Source: Pseudomonadota bacterium (GTDB taxonomy: Bacteria > Pseudomonadota > Gammaproteobacteria > Xanthomonadales > Xanthomonadaceae). From it: DNA of 64,000 bases. A program made the translations under genes and the position numbers. Below, piece after piece: positions 29,841-40,439 of the stretch. Under the pieces are notes generated by a model. It did not search any database. It worked only from the letters and a program-made list of their open reading frames with translations, and was not told the origin of the DNA. The stretch lies in assembly GCA_023388355.1 (NCBI GenBank), contig JAEWGI010000053.1:28080-92079 (forward strand). Direction: 5' to 3'. How positions within the stretch are numbered: position 1 is the first letter of the stretch; each line of letters opens with the position of its first letter.

Positions 29841-30902
29841 ATGAACATCGTCATCGTCGATGACCAGACTTCCGCCCGCACCATGCTGCGGCACATCCTC
29901 GAGGACATCAGTCCCGAGCTTGACGTGATCGACTTCGGCGACCCGCAGCAGGCGCTGCGCTGGTGCGAGGACAACCGGCCCGACCTGCTGCTGCTCGACT
30001 ACCGCATGCCGGTGATCGACGGACTCGAGTTCGCACGCCGCTTCCGCAAGCCGCTGCTGCACCGCGACGTGCCGATCGTGCTGGTGACCGTGGTTGGCGA
30101 CGAACCCATCCGCCAGGCGGCGCTGGACGCCGGCGTCATCGACTTCCTGGTCAAGCCGGTGCGCCCGCGCGAACTGCGCGCACGCTGCCGCAACCTGCTG
30201 CAGCTGCGCCAGCAGTCCGAATCGATCAAGCAGCGCGCGCTGTCGCTGGAGCAGCGGCTGCTGTCGAGCATGCACGAGGTCGAGGAGCGCGAGCGTGAAA
30301 CCCTCAACCGCCTCGCCCGCGCGATCGAGTACCGCGACTCGGGCACCAGCGCCAACCTCGCGCGCCTGGCCGCGATCGCCGGACTGGTCGCCGAGCAGCT
30401 GGGCATGTTCGAGGACGAGGTGCGGATGATCGAGCTGGCCGCGCCGCTGCACGACATCGGCAAGATCGCGATCCCCGATTCGGTGCTGCTCAAGCCGGGC
30501 CCGCTGGATGAGGCGCAGATCGTGCAGATGCGCGAACACCCCCGCATCGGCCACGAGCTGCTGACCGGCAGCCAGAGCCGCTTCATCCAGATGGGCGCGA
30601 CGATCGCGCTGCGCCACCAGGAGCGGTTCGACGGCAGCGGCTATCCGGACGGCCTGGTCGGCGACCAGATCCCGCTTGAGGCGCGGATCGTCGCCGTGGC
30701 CGACGTGTTCGACGCGCTGGTGTCGGTGCGCCCGTACAAGCGCGCCTGGACCATCGACGAGGCGCTGGAGTACATCGCCGCGCATTCGGGCACTCTGTTC
30801 GACCCGGCCTGCGTCGCCGCACTGCTCAAGGACCGCGACCGGGTCGAGGCGATCTGCAGCCGGTTCGGGCCGCCGGCGTCGGAGCCCGGGGCGGGTGAAT
30901 AG
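29841..30902 (+). CDS. rpfG: DSF response regulator RpfG (receiver plus HD-GYP c-di-GMP phosphodiesterase)
   Basis: A 353-residue response regulator. The receiver domain opens with MNIVIVDDQTSARTML and has Asp53 in LLLLDYRMP and a late Lys-Pro (LVKPVRPREL). The HD-GYP domain has His204-Asp205 (HDIGKIAIPD) and the complete GYP signature at 267-269 (GSGYPDGL), so c-di-GMP hydrolysis is expected. RpfC phosphorylates RpfG on DSF sensing. Start taken at ATG 29841; a TTG at 29754 with GGAGGG upstream would add 29 residues and cannot be excluded, given that Xanthomonas RpfG is longer. The stop overlaps the rpfC GTG by 8 bp. rpfH is absent. Confidence 0.94.
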   Translation: MNIVIVDDQTSARTMLRHILEDISPELDVIDFGDPQQALRWCEDNRPDLLLLDYRMPVIDGLEFARRFRKPLLHRDVPIVLVTVVGDEPIRQAALDAGVIDFLVKPVRPRELRARCRNLLQLRQQSESIKQRALSLEQRLLSSMHEVEERERETLNRLARAIEYRDSGTSANLARLAAIAGLVAEQLGMFEDEVRMIELAAPLHDIGKIAIPDSVLLKPGPLDEAQIVQMREHPRIGHELLTGSQSRFIQMGATIALRHQERFDGSGYPDGLVGDQIPLEARIVAVADVFDALVSVRPYKRAWTIDEALEYIAAHSGTLFDPACVAALLKDRDRVEAICSRFGPPASEPGAGE

Positions 30903-33069
30903 CCCCCGCACATTGTTCGCGACCGTCCGCGCGCGGCTGGAAGGCCGCCCGGACAGCGAGCATGCACAGGCGCTGGTGCGCCTGATCATCGCATCGCTGA
31001 TCCTGACCTACCTGACCCTGCTCTCGTTCGGCGGCCACGGCGCGGACGTCGACCGCATGCTGAAGGTGATGGCGGCCGAGGTGGTGGTGGCCGCGGGCAT
31101 CATGGCCGCCATCCTGGCCCGGCCGGGCGTGTCGCACCTGCGGCGCTGGGTCGGCATGATCACCGACTACGCGACGCTGGCGACGCTGATGCTGCTCAGC
31201 GCGCCGGAGCTGTCGCCGCTGTACGTGATCATCCTGTGGGTCACGATCGGCAACGGCATGCGCTACGGCCGTCGCTACCTGGCCTCGGCCTCGGCGCTGG
31301 CGGCGCTGTCGTTCCTGGCCGTGATCACGTTCTCCGACTACTGGCAGCAGCAGCGCTACCTCGCCGCCGGGCTGCTGATCGGCCTGATTGCCGTGCCGAT
31401 GTACCTGTCCTCGCTGCTGCGCGACCTGAACCGGGTGACCGAGGAGGCCAAGCGCGCCAACGAGGCCAAGTCGCGCTTCCTGGCCAGCATGAGCCACGAG
31501 TTCCGTTCACCCCTGAACGGCATCATCGGAATGTCCGAGCTGCTCAGGAACATGAAGCTGGATGCGGAACAGCGCGAGTGCGCCGAAGTCATCCACACCT
31601 CGGCGCACAGCCTGCTGCTGCTGGTCGACGACGTGCTCGACATCTCCGCGATCGAGGCCGGCAAGCTCAAGCGCAAGGATGCCGATTTCGAACTGCCCGA
31701 AGTGCTCGCGCGCGTGCGCCAGATGCTGCAGCCGCAGGCTGAGGCCAAGTCGCTGCAGCTGACGGTCGACACGGACGGCCGGGTGCCGCCGAGCCTGCAC
31801 GGCGATGGCGCCTACCTGACCCAGATCCTGCTCAACCTGGTGCACAACGCGATCAAGTTCACCTCGCGCGGCTCGGTCGCGCTGCGCGTGAGCCTGCTCG
31901 ACGGGGGCGCCGGCACCGCGCGCCTGCGCTTCTCGGTGCGCGATACCGGGATCGGGATCCCGGACGAGCACAAGCAGCGGATCTTCCAGGCCTTCGAACA
32001 GGTCGACTCGGGCCCGAGCCGGCGCTTCGGAGGCACTGGCCTGGGCACCACCATCGCGCAGACGCTGGCGCGGCTGATGGGCGGCGAGCTGGGGCTGGAC
32101 GACAACGCGGGCGGCGGCAGCCACTTCTGGGCCGACATTCCGTTCGAGGTGCGAGCGGTCGAGGCCGACCCGGTGCACGCGGGCGGCGCCGGCAACGTCG
32201 TGGCGTTCGACGATCCGTTCGTGCGCCACCGCGCCCGGGTGCGCAGCCTGCGCGTCCTGGTGGCCGACGACCAGCATGCCAACCGCCGCGTCCTGGTGCG
32301 GATCCTGGAGAAGGCCGGGCATACGGTGCTGACCGCCACCAACGGTGACGAAGCGCTCGACCGGCTCGAAGGCGGCGGGATCGACCTGGCGATCCTCGAC
32401 ATGCACATGCCGCAGGTCAGCGGCATCGACGTGATCAAGCACCTGCGCTTCATGCAGGCCGGCGGTCCGCGCACGCCGAGCATCGTGCTCAGCGCGGACG
32501 CCACGCCGCAGGCGGCCGAGCAGGCGACGGAAGCCGGCGCGCGCGCCTTCCTGACCAAGCCGGTGGCGGTGGCGCGACTGCTGGAAACCATTGCCGAGAC
32601 GATGAAGGCCCAGGACCCGCCGGCGCAGCAGGAGACCAGGGCGGTTGCCGACCTGGTGCAGCCGGGGCCGGCGCATTCGGAGCTGCTCGAGGAGCTGGCG
32701 GAGATGGGGCTGGGCGAGGACTTCCTCGTCTCCTTCGTCGACCAGTGCCTCAAGGATGCCGCCTCGTGCGTGGTCAACCTCGGCGACACCGCGCGGCAGC
32801 GCAACTGGAGCGAATTCCGCGACGCCGCGCATGCGCTCAAGGGGATCGTGCAGAACCTGGGCGCCTCGGGCATGGCCGAACGCTGCCAGCAGATCATGCG
32901 CGCAGGCGATGCGTTCCTGGTGCGCGAGCACGGACGGCTGGTCGACGAACTCGGCACCCAGCTGCACGTCACCGTCCAGCAGAGCAAGCGGGAGGTGGCG
33001 CGCATCCTGCGCACCGGTTCCTCAGGGGATGCCGAACATGGCGGCGGGTCGAGGCCCGACGCATCCTGA
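30895..33069 (+). CDS. rpfC: DSF sensor hybrid kinase RpfC
   Basis: A 724-residue membrane hybrid kinase, close to the 726 of the X. campestris protein. A GTG start overlaps the rpfG stop (GTGAATAG). The N-terminal input region has five or six membrane segments (about 20-175). HisKA follows with His201 in SHEFRSPLNG, then HATPase_c (RDTGIGIPDEH; GGTGLGTT). The receiver has predicted phospho-site Asp502 (ILDMHMPQ), and the C-terminal Hpt domain has His646 (AHALKG). RpfC senses DSF, passes phosphate to RpfG and in X. campestris sequesters RpfF through its receiver. It ends 43 bp from the convergent rpfF stop. Confidence 0.96.
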   Translation: MNSPRTLFATVRARLEGRPDSEHAQALVRLIIASLILTYLTLLSFGGHGADVDRMLKVMAAEVVVAAGIMAAILARPGVSHLRRWVGMITDYATLATLMLLSAPELSPLYVIILWVTIGNGMRYGRRYLASASALAALSFLAVITFSDYWQQQRYLAAGLLIGLIAVPMYLSSLLRDLNRVTEEAKRANEAKSRFLASMSHEFRSPLNGIIGMSELLRNMKLDAEQRECAEVIHTSAHSLLLLVDDVLDISAIEAGKLKRKDADFELPEVLARVRQMLQPQAEAKSLQLTVDTDGRVPPSLHGDGAYLTQILLNLVHNAIKFTSRGSVALRVSLLDGGAGTARLRFSVRDTGIGIPDEHKQRIFQAFEQVDSGPSRRFGGTGLGTTIAQTLARLMGGELGLDDNAGGGSHFWADIPFEVRAVEADPVHAGGAGNVVAFDDPFVRHRARVRSLRVLVADDQHANRRVLVRILEKAGHTVLTATNGDEALDRLEGGGIDLAILDMHMPQVSGIDVIKHLRFMQAGGPRTPSIVLSADATPQAAEQATEAGARAFLTKPVAVARLLETIAETMKAQDPPAQQETRAVADLVQPGPAHSELLEELAEMGLGEDFLVSFVDQCLKDAASCVVNLGDTARQRNWSEFRDAAHALKGIVQNLGASGMAERCQQIMRAGDAFLVREHGRLVDELGTQLHVTVQQSKREVARILRTGSSGDAEHGGGSRPDAS

Positions 33070-33111
33070 AACACTTCGGGCGGCGTCCCCTCGCGCAATG
33101 CCCGCGACGGC

Positions 33112-34011
33112 CTAGCCGGCCATGCTGACCTGGGCCGCGCCATGGTTGCCGGCGGCACGCTTCTGCTGCGCACGCACCAGCCGTTCCATCGTCCGCAGGC
33201 CGCGGTCATTGAGCCGCATTGCCGCGTCGACCCACTGGGTGGTGACCGACAGCAGCTCCTCGAGGCTGACCGGATTGCAGGCCTGGCGCACGCTGTTCAT
33301 CGAACGCAGCGCGTTGCCGATGCGCTTGTGTCTGCGGACCAGCTCGCGCGCGGCGTTCAGGCCTTCGCCCCTGGGAACGACCATGTCGACCACGCCCATC
33401 TCCAGCAGCTCCTGCGCGCCGTACACGCGAGCGTCGAGCATCATCCGCTCCGCGCGCGCGGGCGTGACCCGGCGGGTGAGGAAGGTGTACGCGCCCATGC
33501 CCGGGAACAGGTCGAACAGGACCTCCGGGAACCCCATTCCGGCCCCGTCCTCCATGATGATCGTGTTGCAGCACAGGGCCGACTCGAAGCCGCCGCCGAG
33601 CGCGTCGCCCTGGACCACGGCGATGGAGTGGACCCGGTCCTCGTACAGGCGGGAGAAGTTGAAAGCCACCTCGACGCAGAGCTTGGCGTAGTCGAGCAGG
33701 CGGCCGCGGTTGCCGTTGCGGATCATCTGCGAGAACAGGGCCAGGTCGCCGCCGAGGTTGAACACGTCGGAGTCCGAGGCCAGCACCAGATGATGGATGC
33801 CGGCGTGCGGATCGCTGTCCGCGGCGAGGGTCCGGCGGATGCCTTCCTGGCTGCGCTTGAGCTCGTTGAGCAGGCGCTCGGAGAAGCAGGGGTGGTAGAG
33901 CTGCGGCCGATTGGCGTGCATGAAGCACCAGTCGACTCCGCCCGCGTCGTCACGCACGTGGCGCACGAGGGAAGAATCGACACCGAAGGACGGGGACTGG
34001 ACGTTGGACAT
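33112..34011 (-). CDS. rpfF: DSF synthase RpfF (crotonase family)
   Basis: A 299-residue enoyl-CoA hydratase-like enzyme that makes the cis-2-unsaturated fatty acid quorum signal DSF. The two catalytic glutamates known from Xanthomonas RpfF are conserved as Glu143 (GGFESAL) and Glu163 (GFPEVLF). The DRVHSIAVVQGDALGGG block and the C-terminal helix typical of RpfF are present. Start at ATG 34009-34011 (MSNVQSPSFGVD); the longer frame upstream reads through the 5' leader. It is convergent with rpfC and separated by 167 bp from rpfB on the same strand. A TATAGT -10 and a leader hairpin lie upstream. Confidence 0.96.
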   Translation of the reverse strand: MSNVQSPSFGVDSSLVRHVRDDAGGVDWCFMHANRPQLYHPCFSERLLNELKRSQEGIRRTLAADSDPHAGIHHLVLASDSDVFNLGGDLALFSQMIRNGNRGRLLDYAKLCVEVAFNFSRLYEDRVHSIAVVQGDALGGGFESALCCNTIIMEDGAGMGFPEVLFDLFPGMGAYTFLTRRVTPARAERMMLDARVYGAQELLEMGVVDMVVPRGEGLNAARELVRRHKRIGNALRSMNSVRQACNPVSLEELLSVTTQWVDAAMRLNDRGLRTMERLVRAQQKRAAGNHGAAQVSMAG

Positions 34012-34058
34012 GGCACGGGCTCCGACTGGCGACTGGACAGGAAAGGACACAACGACGA

Positions 34059-34073
34059 CCTCGCGAAGCGAGG
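34059..34073 (-). promoter_or_regulatory. Hairpin at the predicted 5' end of rpfF mRNA
   Basis: CCTCGC-TTC-GCGAGG on the minus strand is a perfect 6-bp stem. It would start within a nucleotide or two of the mRNA start predicted from TATAGT at 34086-34081. A 5'-terminal hairpin can protect mRNA from 5'-end-dependent decay. Confidence 0.35.
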
Positions 34074-34080
34074 GATTTCG

Positions 34081-34109
34081 ACTATACACGCGAGTCATGT
34101 AACGTTAAG
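34081..34109 (-). promoter_or_regulatory. Candidate rpfF promoter
   Basis: On the minus strand, TATAGT (34086-34081) serves as -10, with CTTAAC (34109-34104) 17 bp upstream as a weak -35. The predicted start near 34074 gives a leader of about 63 nt for rpfF. Confidence 0.4.
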
Positions 34110-34178
34110 TCGAATGAAGAAGTCGTTCGTGCCGCGCCTGCGGCCGTGGTCGGATGGCGCGTCGCAAGCGGGTATGGC

Positions 34179-35855
34179 TCAGGAGGCGGCGTCCTCGCGC
34201 AGTTCGCGCCGGAGGATCTTGCCTACGTTGGTCTTGGGGAGTTCGTCACGGAATTCGACCTGCCTGGGCTGCTTGTAGCCGGTCAGGTTCTGGCGTGCAT
34301 GGGCCTTGACCTGATCGGCGGTCAGGGCGGGATCCTTCTTGACGATGACCAGCTTCACCGCTTCGCCCGACCGTTCGTCCGGCACGCCGACCGCAGCGAC
34401 TTCCAGCACGCCGGGCATCATCGCGATGACATCCTCGATCTCGTTGGGATATACGTTGAAGCCGGACACCAGGATCATGTCCTTCTTGCGGTCGACGATG
34501 TAGAAGAAGCCCTGTTCGTCCATCTTCGCCATGTCGCCGGTATGCAGCCAGCCGTCGGCGTCGATCGCCGCGGCGGTTTCCTCGGGACGGTTCCAGTAGC
34601 CCTTCATGACCTGCGGCCCGCGGACGCACAGTTCGCCGACCTCGCCGAGCGGCATCATGTTGCCGTCCTCGCCCTTGACGCAGACGTCGGTGGACGGAAT
34701 CGGCAATCCGATCGAGCCGTTGTATTCCTCCAGGTCCATCGGATTGATGCAGGCGGCGGGCGAGGTTTCGGTCAGGCCATAGGCCTCCACCAGGGTAACG
34801 CCGGTGGCCTTCTTCCAGCGCTCGGCCACCGCGCGCTGCACCGCCATGCCGCCGCCCAGAGTCAGGTGCAACTGCGAGAAATCGACGTCCTCGAAGCCCG
34901 GCGTATTGAGCAGGCCGTTGAACAGCGTGTTGACGCCGGTGATGGCGGTGAACGGCTCGCGCTTGAGTTCCTTGACGAAGCCGGGCATGTCGCGCGGGTT
35001 GGTGATCAGGATGTTCTTGGCGCCGAACTTGGTGAACACCAGGCCGTTCGCGGTCAGTGCGAAGATGTGGTACAGCGGCAGCGCGGTGATGATCACTTCC
35101 GCGCCCGGCCGCGCGTTGGCGCCGACCCAGGCCGACGCCTGCTGCATGTTCGCCACCAGGTTGCGGTGGGTGAGCATGGCGCCCTTGGCCACGCCGGTGG
35201 TGCCGCCTGTGTACTGCAGGAAGGCGATGTCGTCCGGCGCGATCGAGACGTCGGGCAACTGGTGCTTCTCGCCCTTGGCGAGGACCTCGCGGAAGCGCAC
35301 CGCCGACGGAATGTCGTAGTCGGGCACCATCTTCTTCACGTTGCGCAGCACGAAGTTGACGATGGCGCCCTTCGGGAAGCCGAGCATGTCGCCGAGCCCG
35401 GTGGTGATCACGTGCTGCAGGGCGGAATCGGCGAGCACGTCCTGGACGGTCTTCGCGAAGTTGTCCAGCACCAGGATCACGCTGGCGCCCGAGTCCACCA
35501 TCTGGTGCCTGAGCTCGCGCGCGGTGTACATCGGATTGACGTTGACCACGGTCAGCCCGGCGCGCAGCACGCCGAAGGTTGCGATCGGGTACTGCAGGCA
35601 GTTGGGCATCATGATCGCGACGCGATCGCCCTTCTTGAGCTTGAGTTCGCCCAGCAGGTAGGCCGCGAACCTGCCGCTGAGGGTGTCGACCTCGTCGTAG
35701 CTCAGGCACTTGCCCATGTTCGAGAACGCGGGCCGGTCGCCGAACTGACGGATCGATTGATCGAGCACCGCGGGAATGGACGAATACTCGTCGACGTCGA
35801 TTTCCGCGGGGACACCTGCAGGGTAGTGCGCAAGCCACGGGCGTTCGATCGTCAT
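34179..35855 (-). CDS. rpfB: Long-chain fatty acyl-CoA ligase RpfB (FadD-like)
   Basis: A 558-residue ANL-superfamily ligase. The AMP-binding signature YTGGTTGVAKGAM, the VEAYGLTETSP motif and the C-terminal GWLHTGDMAKMDEQGFFYIVD and PKTNVGKILRR blocks are present. In xanthomonads RpfB activates free fatty acids and takes part in DSF turnover and lipid recycling. Start at ATG 35853-35855 (MTIERPWLAHYP) with GGAGGG seven bases upstream; the longer open frame is the divergent leader. It lies 167 bp upstream of rpfF on the same strand and diverges from a lipoprotein gene. Confidence 0.95.
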   Translation of the reverse strand: MTIERPWLAHYPAGVPAEIDVDEYSSIPAVLDQSIRQFGDRPAFSNMGKCLSYDEVDTLSGRFAAYLLGELKLKKGDRVAIMMPNCLQYPIATFGVLRAGLTVVNVNPMYTARELRHQMVDSGASVILVLDNFAKTVQDVLADSALQHVITTGLGDMLGFPKGAIVNFVLRNVKKMVPDYDIPSAVRFREVLAKGEKHQLPDVSIAPDDIAFLQYTGGTTGVAKGAMLTHRNLVANMQQASAWVGANARPGAEVIITALPLYHIFALTANGLVFTKFGAKNILITNPRDMPGFVKELKREPFTAITGVNTLFNGLLNTPGFEDVDFSQLHLTLGGGMAVQRAVAERWKKATGVTLVEAYGLTETSPAACINPMDLEEYNGSIGLPIPSTDVCVKGEDGNMMPLGEVGELCVRGPQVMKGYWNRPEETAAAIDADGWLHTGDMAKMDEQGFFYIVDRKKDMILVSGFNVYPNEIEDVIAMMPGVLEVAAVGVPDERSGEAVKLVIVKKDPALTADQVKAHARQNLTGYKQPRQVEFRDELPKTNVGKILRRELREDAAS

Positions 35856-35915
35856 TCCATCCCTCCACGGAAGTGTTGCGTCACGCCCAGCGATACTGGC
35901 CGGTACGGTATGGAT

Positions 35916-35931
35916 TGGAGCATAGGCTCCA
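35916..35931. promoter_or_regulatory. Palindrome between rpfB and the divergent lipoprotein gene
   Basis: TGGAGC-ATAG-GCTCCA, perfect 6-bp arms around 4 bp, 61 bp upstream of the rpfB ATG. Position and size fit a dimeric repressor site controlling one or both divergent genes. The regulator is unknown. Confidence 0.35.
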
Positions 35932-35989
35932 TGGGCTGGCAAGGCGCGCGCGGGGACGCCGGGCTGCGCCGGTCGAGTGCGCATTGCCG

Positions 35990-36005
35990 TACAGTGGCGG
36001 GCATG
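35990..36005 (+). promoter_or_regulatory. Candidate -10 for a leaderless lipoprotein transcript
   Basis: TACAGT at 35990-35995 ends 7 bp before the ATG at 36003, with no Shine-Dalgarno sequence between. Confidence 0.35.
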
Positions 36006-36512
36006 ACGCAGGGGCATTCAGAGGGTGCGAACGGCGGTGCTGGTCGCAAGCCCGGGACGGGTTCGAGGCCGGACTGGCTGGCATCCGCGTGCGCGTGGAT
36101 GCTGCTGCTGATGGTTGCCGCCGGCTGTTCGCGGCCGGATCCGGAGGCGGCGCTGAGGGAATCGGTGGCGGGCCTGGAAACCGCGATCGAGCAGCGCGAT
36201 CCTGCTGCGATGCAGCAGCAGCTGGCGCACGACTTCATCGGCAACGACGGCCTCGACCGCGACGGTGCGCGACGCATGGCGGCGCTGCTGCTCATGCGGC
36301 ATCGCGACATCGACATCGACATCGGCCCGCTGCGGCTGGAGCTGGCCGGGGAGCATGCGGTGGTGCGCTTCACCGCCATGTTGCGCGGCGGATCGGGCGG
36401 CCTGCTGCCCGACGCCGCGCGCCTGTACGAAGTCGAGACCGGCTGGCGCATGGAAGACGGCGAATGGCGCCTCACCAGTGCGCGCTGGTCGCCGGCGCTG
36501 GCGAAGGGATAG
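36003..36512 (+). CDS. Putative lipoprotein of unknown function
   Basis: A 169-residue protein. A hydrophobic segment ends in a lipobox (LLLMVAAGC, Cys42) after a long, polar N-terminal stretch, suggesting export and lipid attachment at Cys42. The mature part alternates helices and strands (LRESVAGLETAIEQRD, then GPLRLELAGEHAVVRF and WRMEDGEWRLTSARW), a pattern seen in NTF2-like small ligand-binding or protective domains. That fold is an inference. It diverges from rpfB and is followed by the duplicated acnA tail. The start could be later only if a non-ATG codon is used; the ATG has the leaderless-type -10. Confidence 0.75.
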   Translation: MTQGHSEGANGGAGRKPGTGSRPDWLASACAWMLLLMVAAGCSRPDPEAALRESVAGLETAIEQRDPAAMQQQLAHDFIGNDGLDRDGARRMAALLLMRHRDIDIDIGPLRLELAGEHAVVRFTAMLRGGSGGLLPDAARLYEVETGWRMEDGEWRLTSARWSPALAKG

Positions 36513-36552
36513 GCGGGTCGGTTTGCACGGCATGCCGCGCGGCATGCCCGAA

Positions 36553-36575
36553 CGCCCGGCGCGCTGCGCCGGGCG
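36553..36575 (-). terminator. GC hairpin, duplicated copy downstream of acnA
   Basis: CGCCCGGCGC-GCT-GCGCCGGGCG, a perfect 10-bp stem with a 3-nt loop, without a T-tract on either strand. It also follows the convergent lipoprotein gene, so it may end transcription from both directions. Confidence 0.4.
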
Positions 36576-36704
36576 GGGTTTCCGCCGGTGGTGGCGCGGC
36601 GTGCCTGGGAGCGCGACGCCAGCTGCCGGAGCACGTAGTGCTGCAGGCCGCCATGGCGGGTGAGGGCCTGCCGTTTGCGCGGCATGCCGCGCGGCATGCC
36701 CGAA

Positions 36705-36727
36705 CGCCCGGCGCGCTGCGCCGGGCG
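36705..36727 (-). terminator. GC hairpin 30 bp after the acnA stop
   Basis: Same 10-bp stem as at 36553-36575, located just beyond the acnA stop codon. No T-tract, so termination may be weak or Rho-assisted. Confidence 0.45.
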
Positions 36728-36756
36728 GGGTTTCCGCCGGTGGTGGCGCGGCGTGC

Positions 36757-39519
<2,763 letters not shown>

Positions 39520-39618
39520 GGTGGGGCTCCTGTGGCAAGGGGGCTTCAGGTCTGGCCCGAGTCTACGCCGGATCGTGTTCAGGTCCGGAGACGGCCCGCG
39601 GCGGGGCGGCGGGCAAGG

Positions 39619-39665
39619 TATGCGGGCTCGAGTATGGGCGATGAAGTATGTATAATCCTCGCATA
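39619..39665. promoter_or_regulatory. Candidate promoter/operator of the toxin-antitoxin pair
   Basis: TATAAT (39651-39656) lies 32 bp before the antitoxin ATG. TATGCG (39619-39624) and CGCATA (39660-39665) form an inverted repeat that brackets the promoter, with two AGTATG direct repeats between. This layout suits autoregulation by an AbrB-type antitoxin, but the arms are short and widely spaced. Confidence 0.4.
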
Positions 39666-39688
39666 TCGTTTCATCCCGGAGCCATGCG

Positions 39689-39937
39689 ATGGAAGCCACC
39701 GTAGCCGAACGCGGCCAGATCACGCTGCCCAAGGCGGTGCGCGATGCGCTGGGGCTGACCAAGGGCACCCTGCTCAAGGTCGAGCTGGAGGGTGGCCGCA
39801 TCATCCTGCGCAAGGATGTCAGCAAGGCGCTGCGCGAGGTGCGCGGCAAGTACAGGCTGGTCGACGGCATGACCCGCACCGACGACGCCATGCGCGCGAT
39901 CCGCGGTCGCGCGCCGGGAGATTCCGTCGATGAGTGA
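39689..39937 (+). CDS. AbrB-family antitoxin (VapB-like)
   Basis: An 82-residue protein. The N-terminal swapped-hairpin AbrB/SpoVT DNA-binding fold is evident (ATVAERGQITLPKAVRDALG, then LKVELEGGRIILRK). The C-terminal half (LREVRGKYRLVDGMTRTDDA) probably wraps the toxin. It would bind its own promoter and neutralise the PIN-domain protein encoded 27 bp downstream. The pair sits between acnA and acnB and has its own TATAAT promoter. CCCGGAG precedes the ATG at about 6 bp. Confidence 0.88.
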   Translation: MEATVAERGQITLPKAVRDALGLTKGTLLKVELEGGRIILRKDVSKALREVRGKYRLVDGMTRTDDAMRAIRGRAPGDSVDE

Positions 39938-39964
39938 GGCGCGTCGCTGCCGGAAGCCGCGGCG

Positions 39965-40381
39965 ATGATCGCCCTCGACTCGTCCGTCCTGATCGACATC
40001 CTGGTGGGCGACGACCAGTTTGCCGAAGCATCCGAGGCCTGCGTGGGCGAGGCGCTGGCGCACGACGACGTGGTCGTCTGCGAGGCGGTGGTTGCCGAGG
40101 TGCAGGCCATGCTCGACACGTCGGTCAGCCTGATGGACGTGCTGACGCCGCTGGGCATCCGCTACCAGCCGCTGGGTGAAGCGGCGGCGATGCGGGCGGG
40201 GCACATGAACAAGCGCTTCCGCAGCCGCGGCGGTCGCCGCGAGCGGGTGGTGGCCGATTTCCTGGTCGGCGCCCATGCGCTGCTCCAGTGCAACGCGCTG
40301 ATCACCCGCGACGACGGCTTTTTCCGCGACTACTTCAAGGGCCTGAAGCTGATCGTGCCCGGCAGCGTGAAGCGCCGCTGA
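39965..40381 (+). CDS. PIN-domain ribonuclease toxin (VapC-like)
   Basis: A 138-residue protein with the PIN-domain acidic residues: Asp5 ([11 protein letters not shown]), a Glu in [10 protein letters not shown], Asp in [12 protein letters not shown] and Asp in LITRDDGFF. These coordinate Mg2+ in RNA-cleaving VapC toxins. It follows the AbrB-like antitoxin by 27 bp on the same strand. It is 58 bp upstream of acnB, so read-through could link toxin and aconitase expression. The RNA target cannot be predicted. All catalytic positions look intact. Confidence 0.88.
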   Translation: MIALDSSVLIDILVGDDQFAEASEACVGEALAHDDVVVCEAVVAEVQAMLDTSVSLMDVLTPLGIRYQPLGEAAAMRAGHMNKRFRSRGGRRERVVADFLVGAHALLQCNALITRDDGFFRDYFKGLKLIVPGSVKRR

Positions 40382-40439
40382 TACCAATACCCGAATCAAT
40401 CACGTCAACCCCCTCAGAATCATCCGGAGTCCCCGCGAC

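Noticed and set aside
34146..36002. Long plus-strand frame antisense to rpfB fused to the lipoprotein
   Set aside because: The rpfB frame has complete ANL motifs. Only the part from ATG 36003 has a lipobox and protein-like sequence.
36521..36659. acnA-tail copy as a separate gene or insertion sequence
   Set aside because: It has no start, no transposase and no terminal repeats of its own. It is a relic of a local tandem duplication.
39934..40179. Overlapping 81-codon frame in the VapC region
   Set aside because: Arg/Gly-rich shadow in another frame. The PIN-domain frame at 39965 has all catalytic acidic residues.
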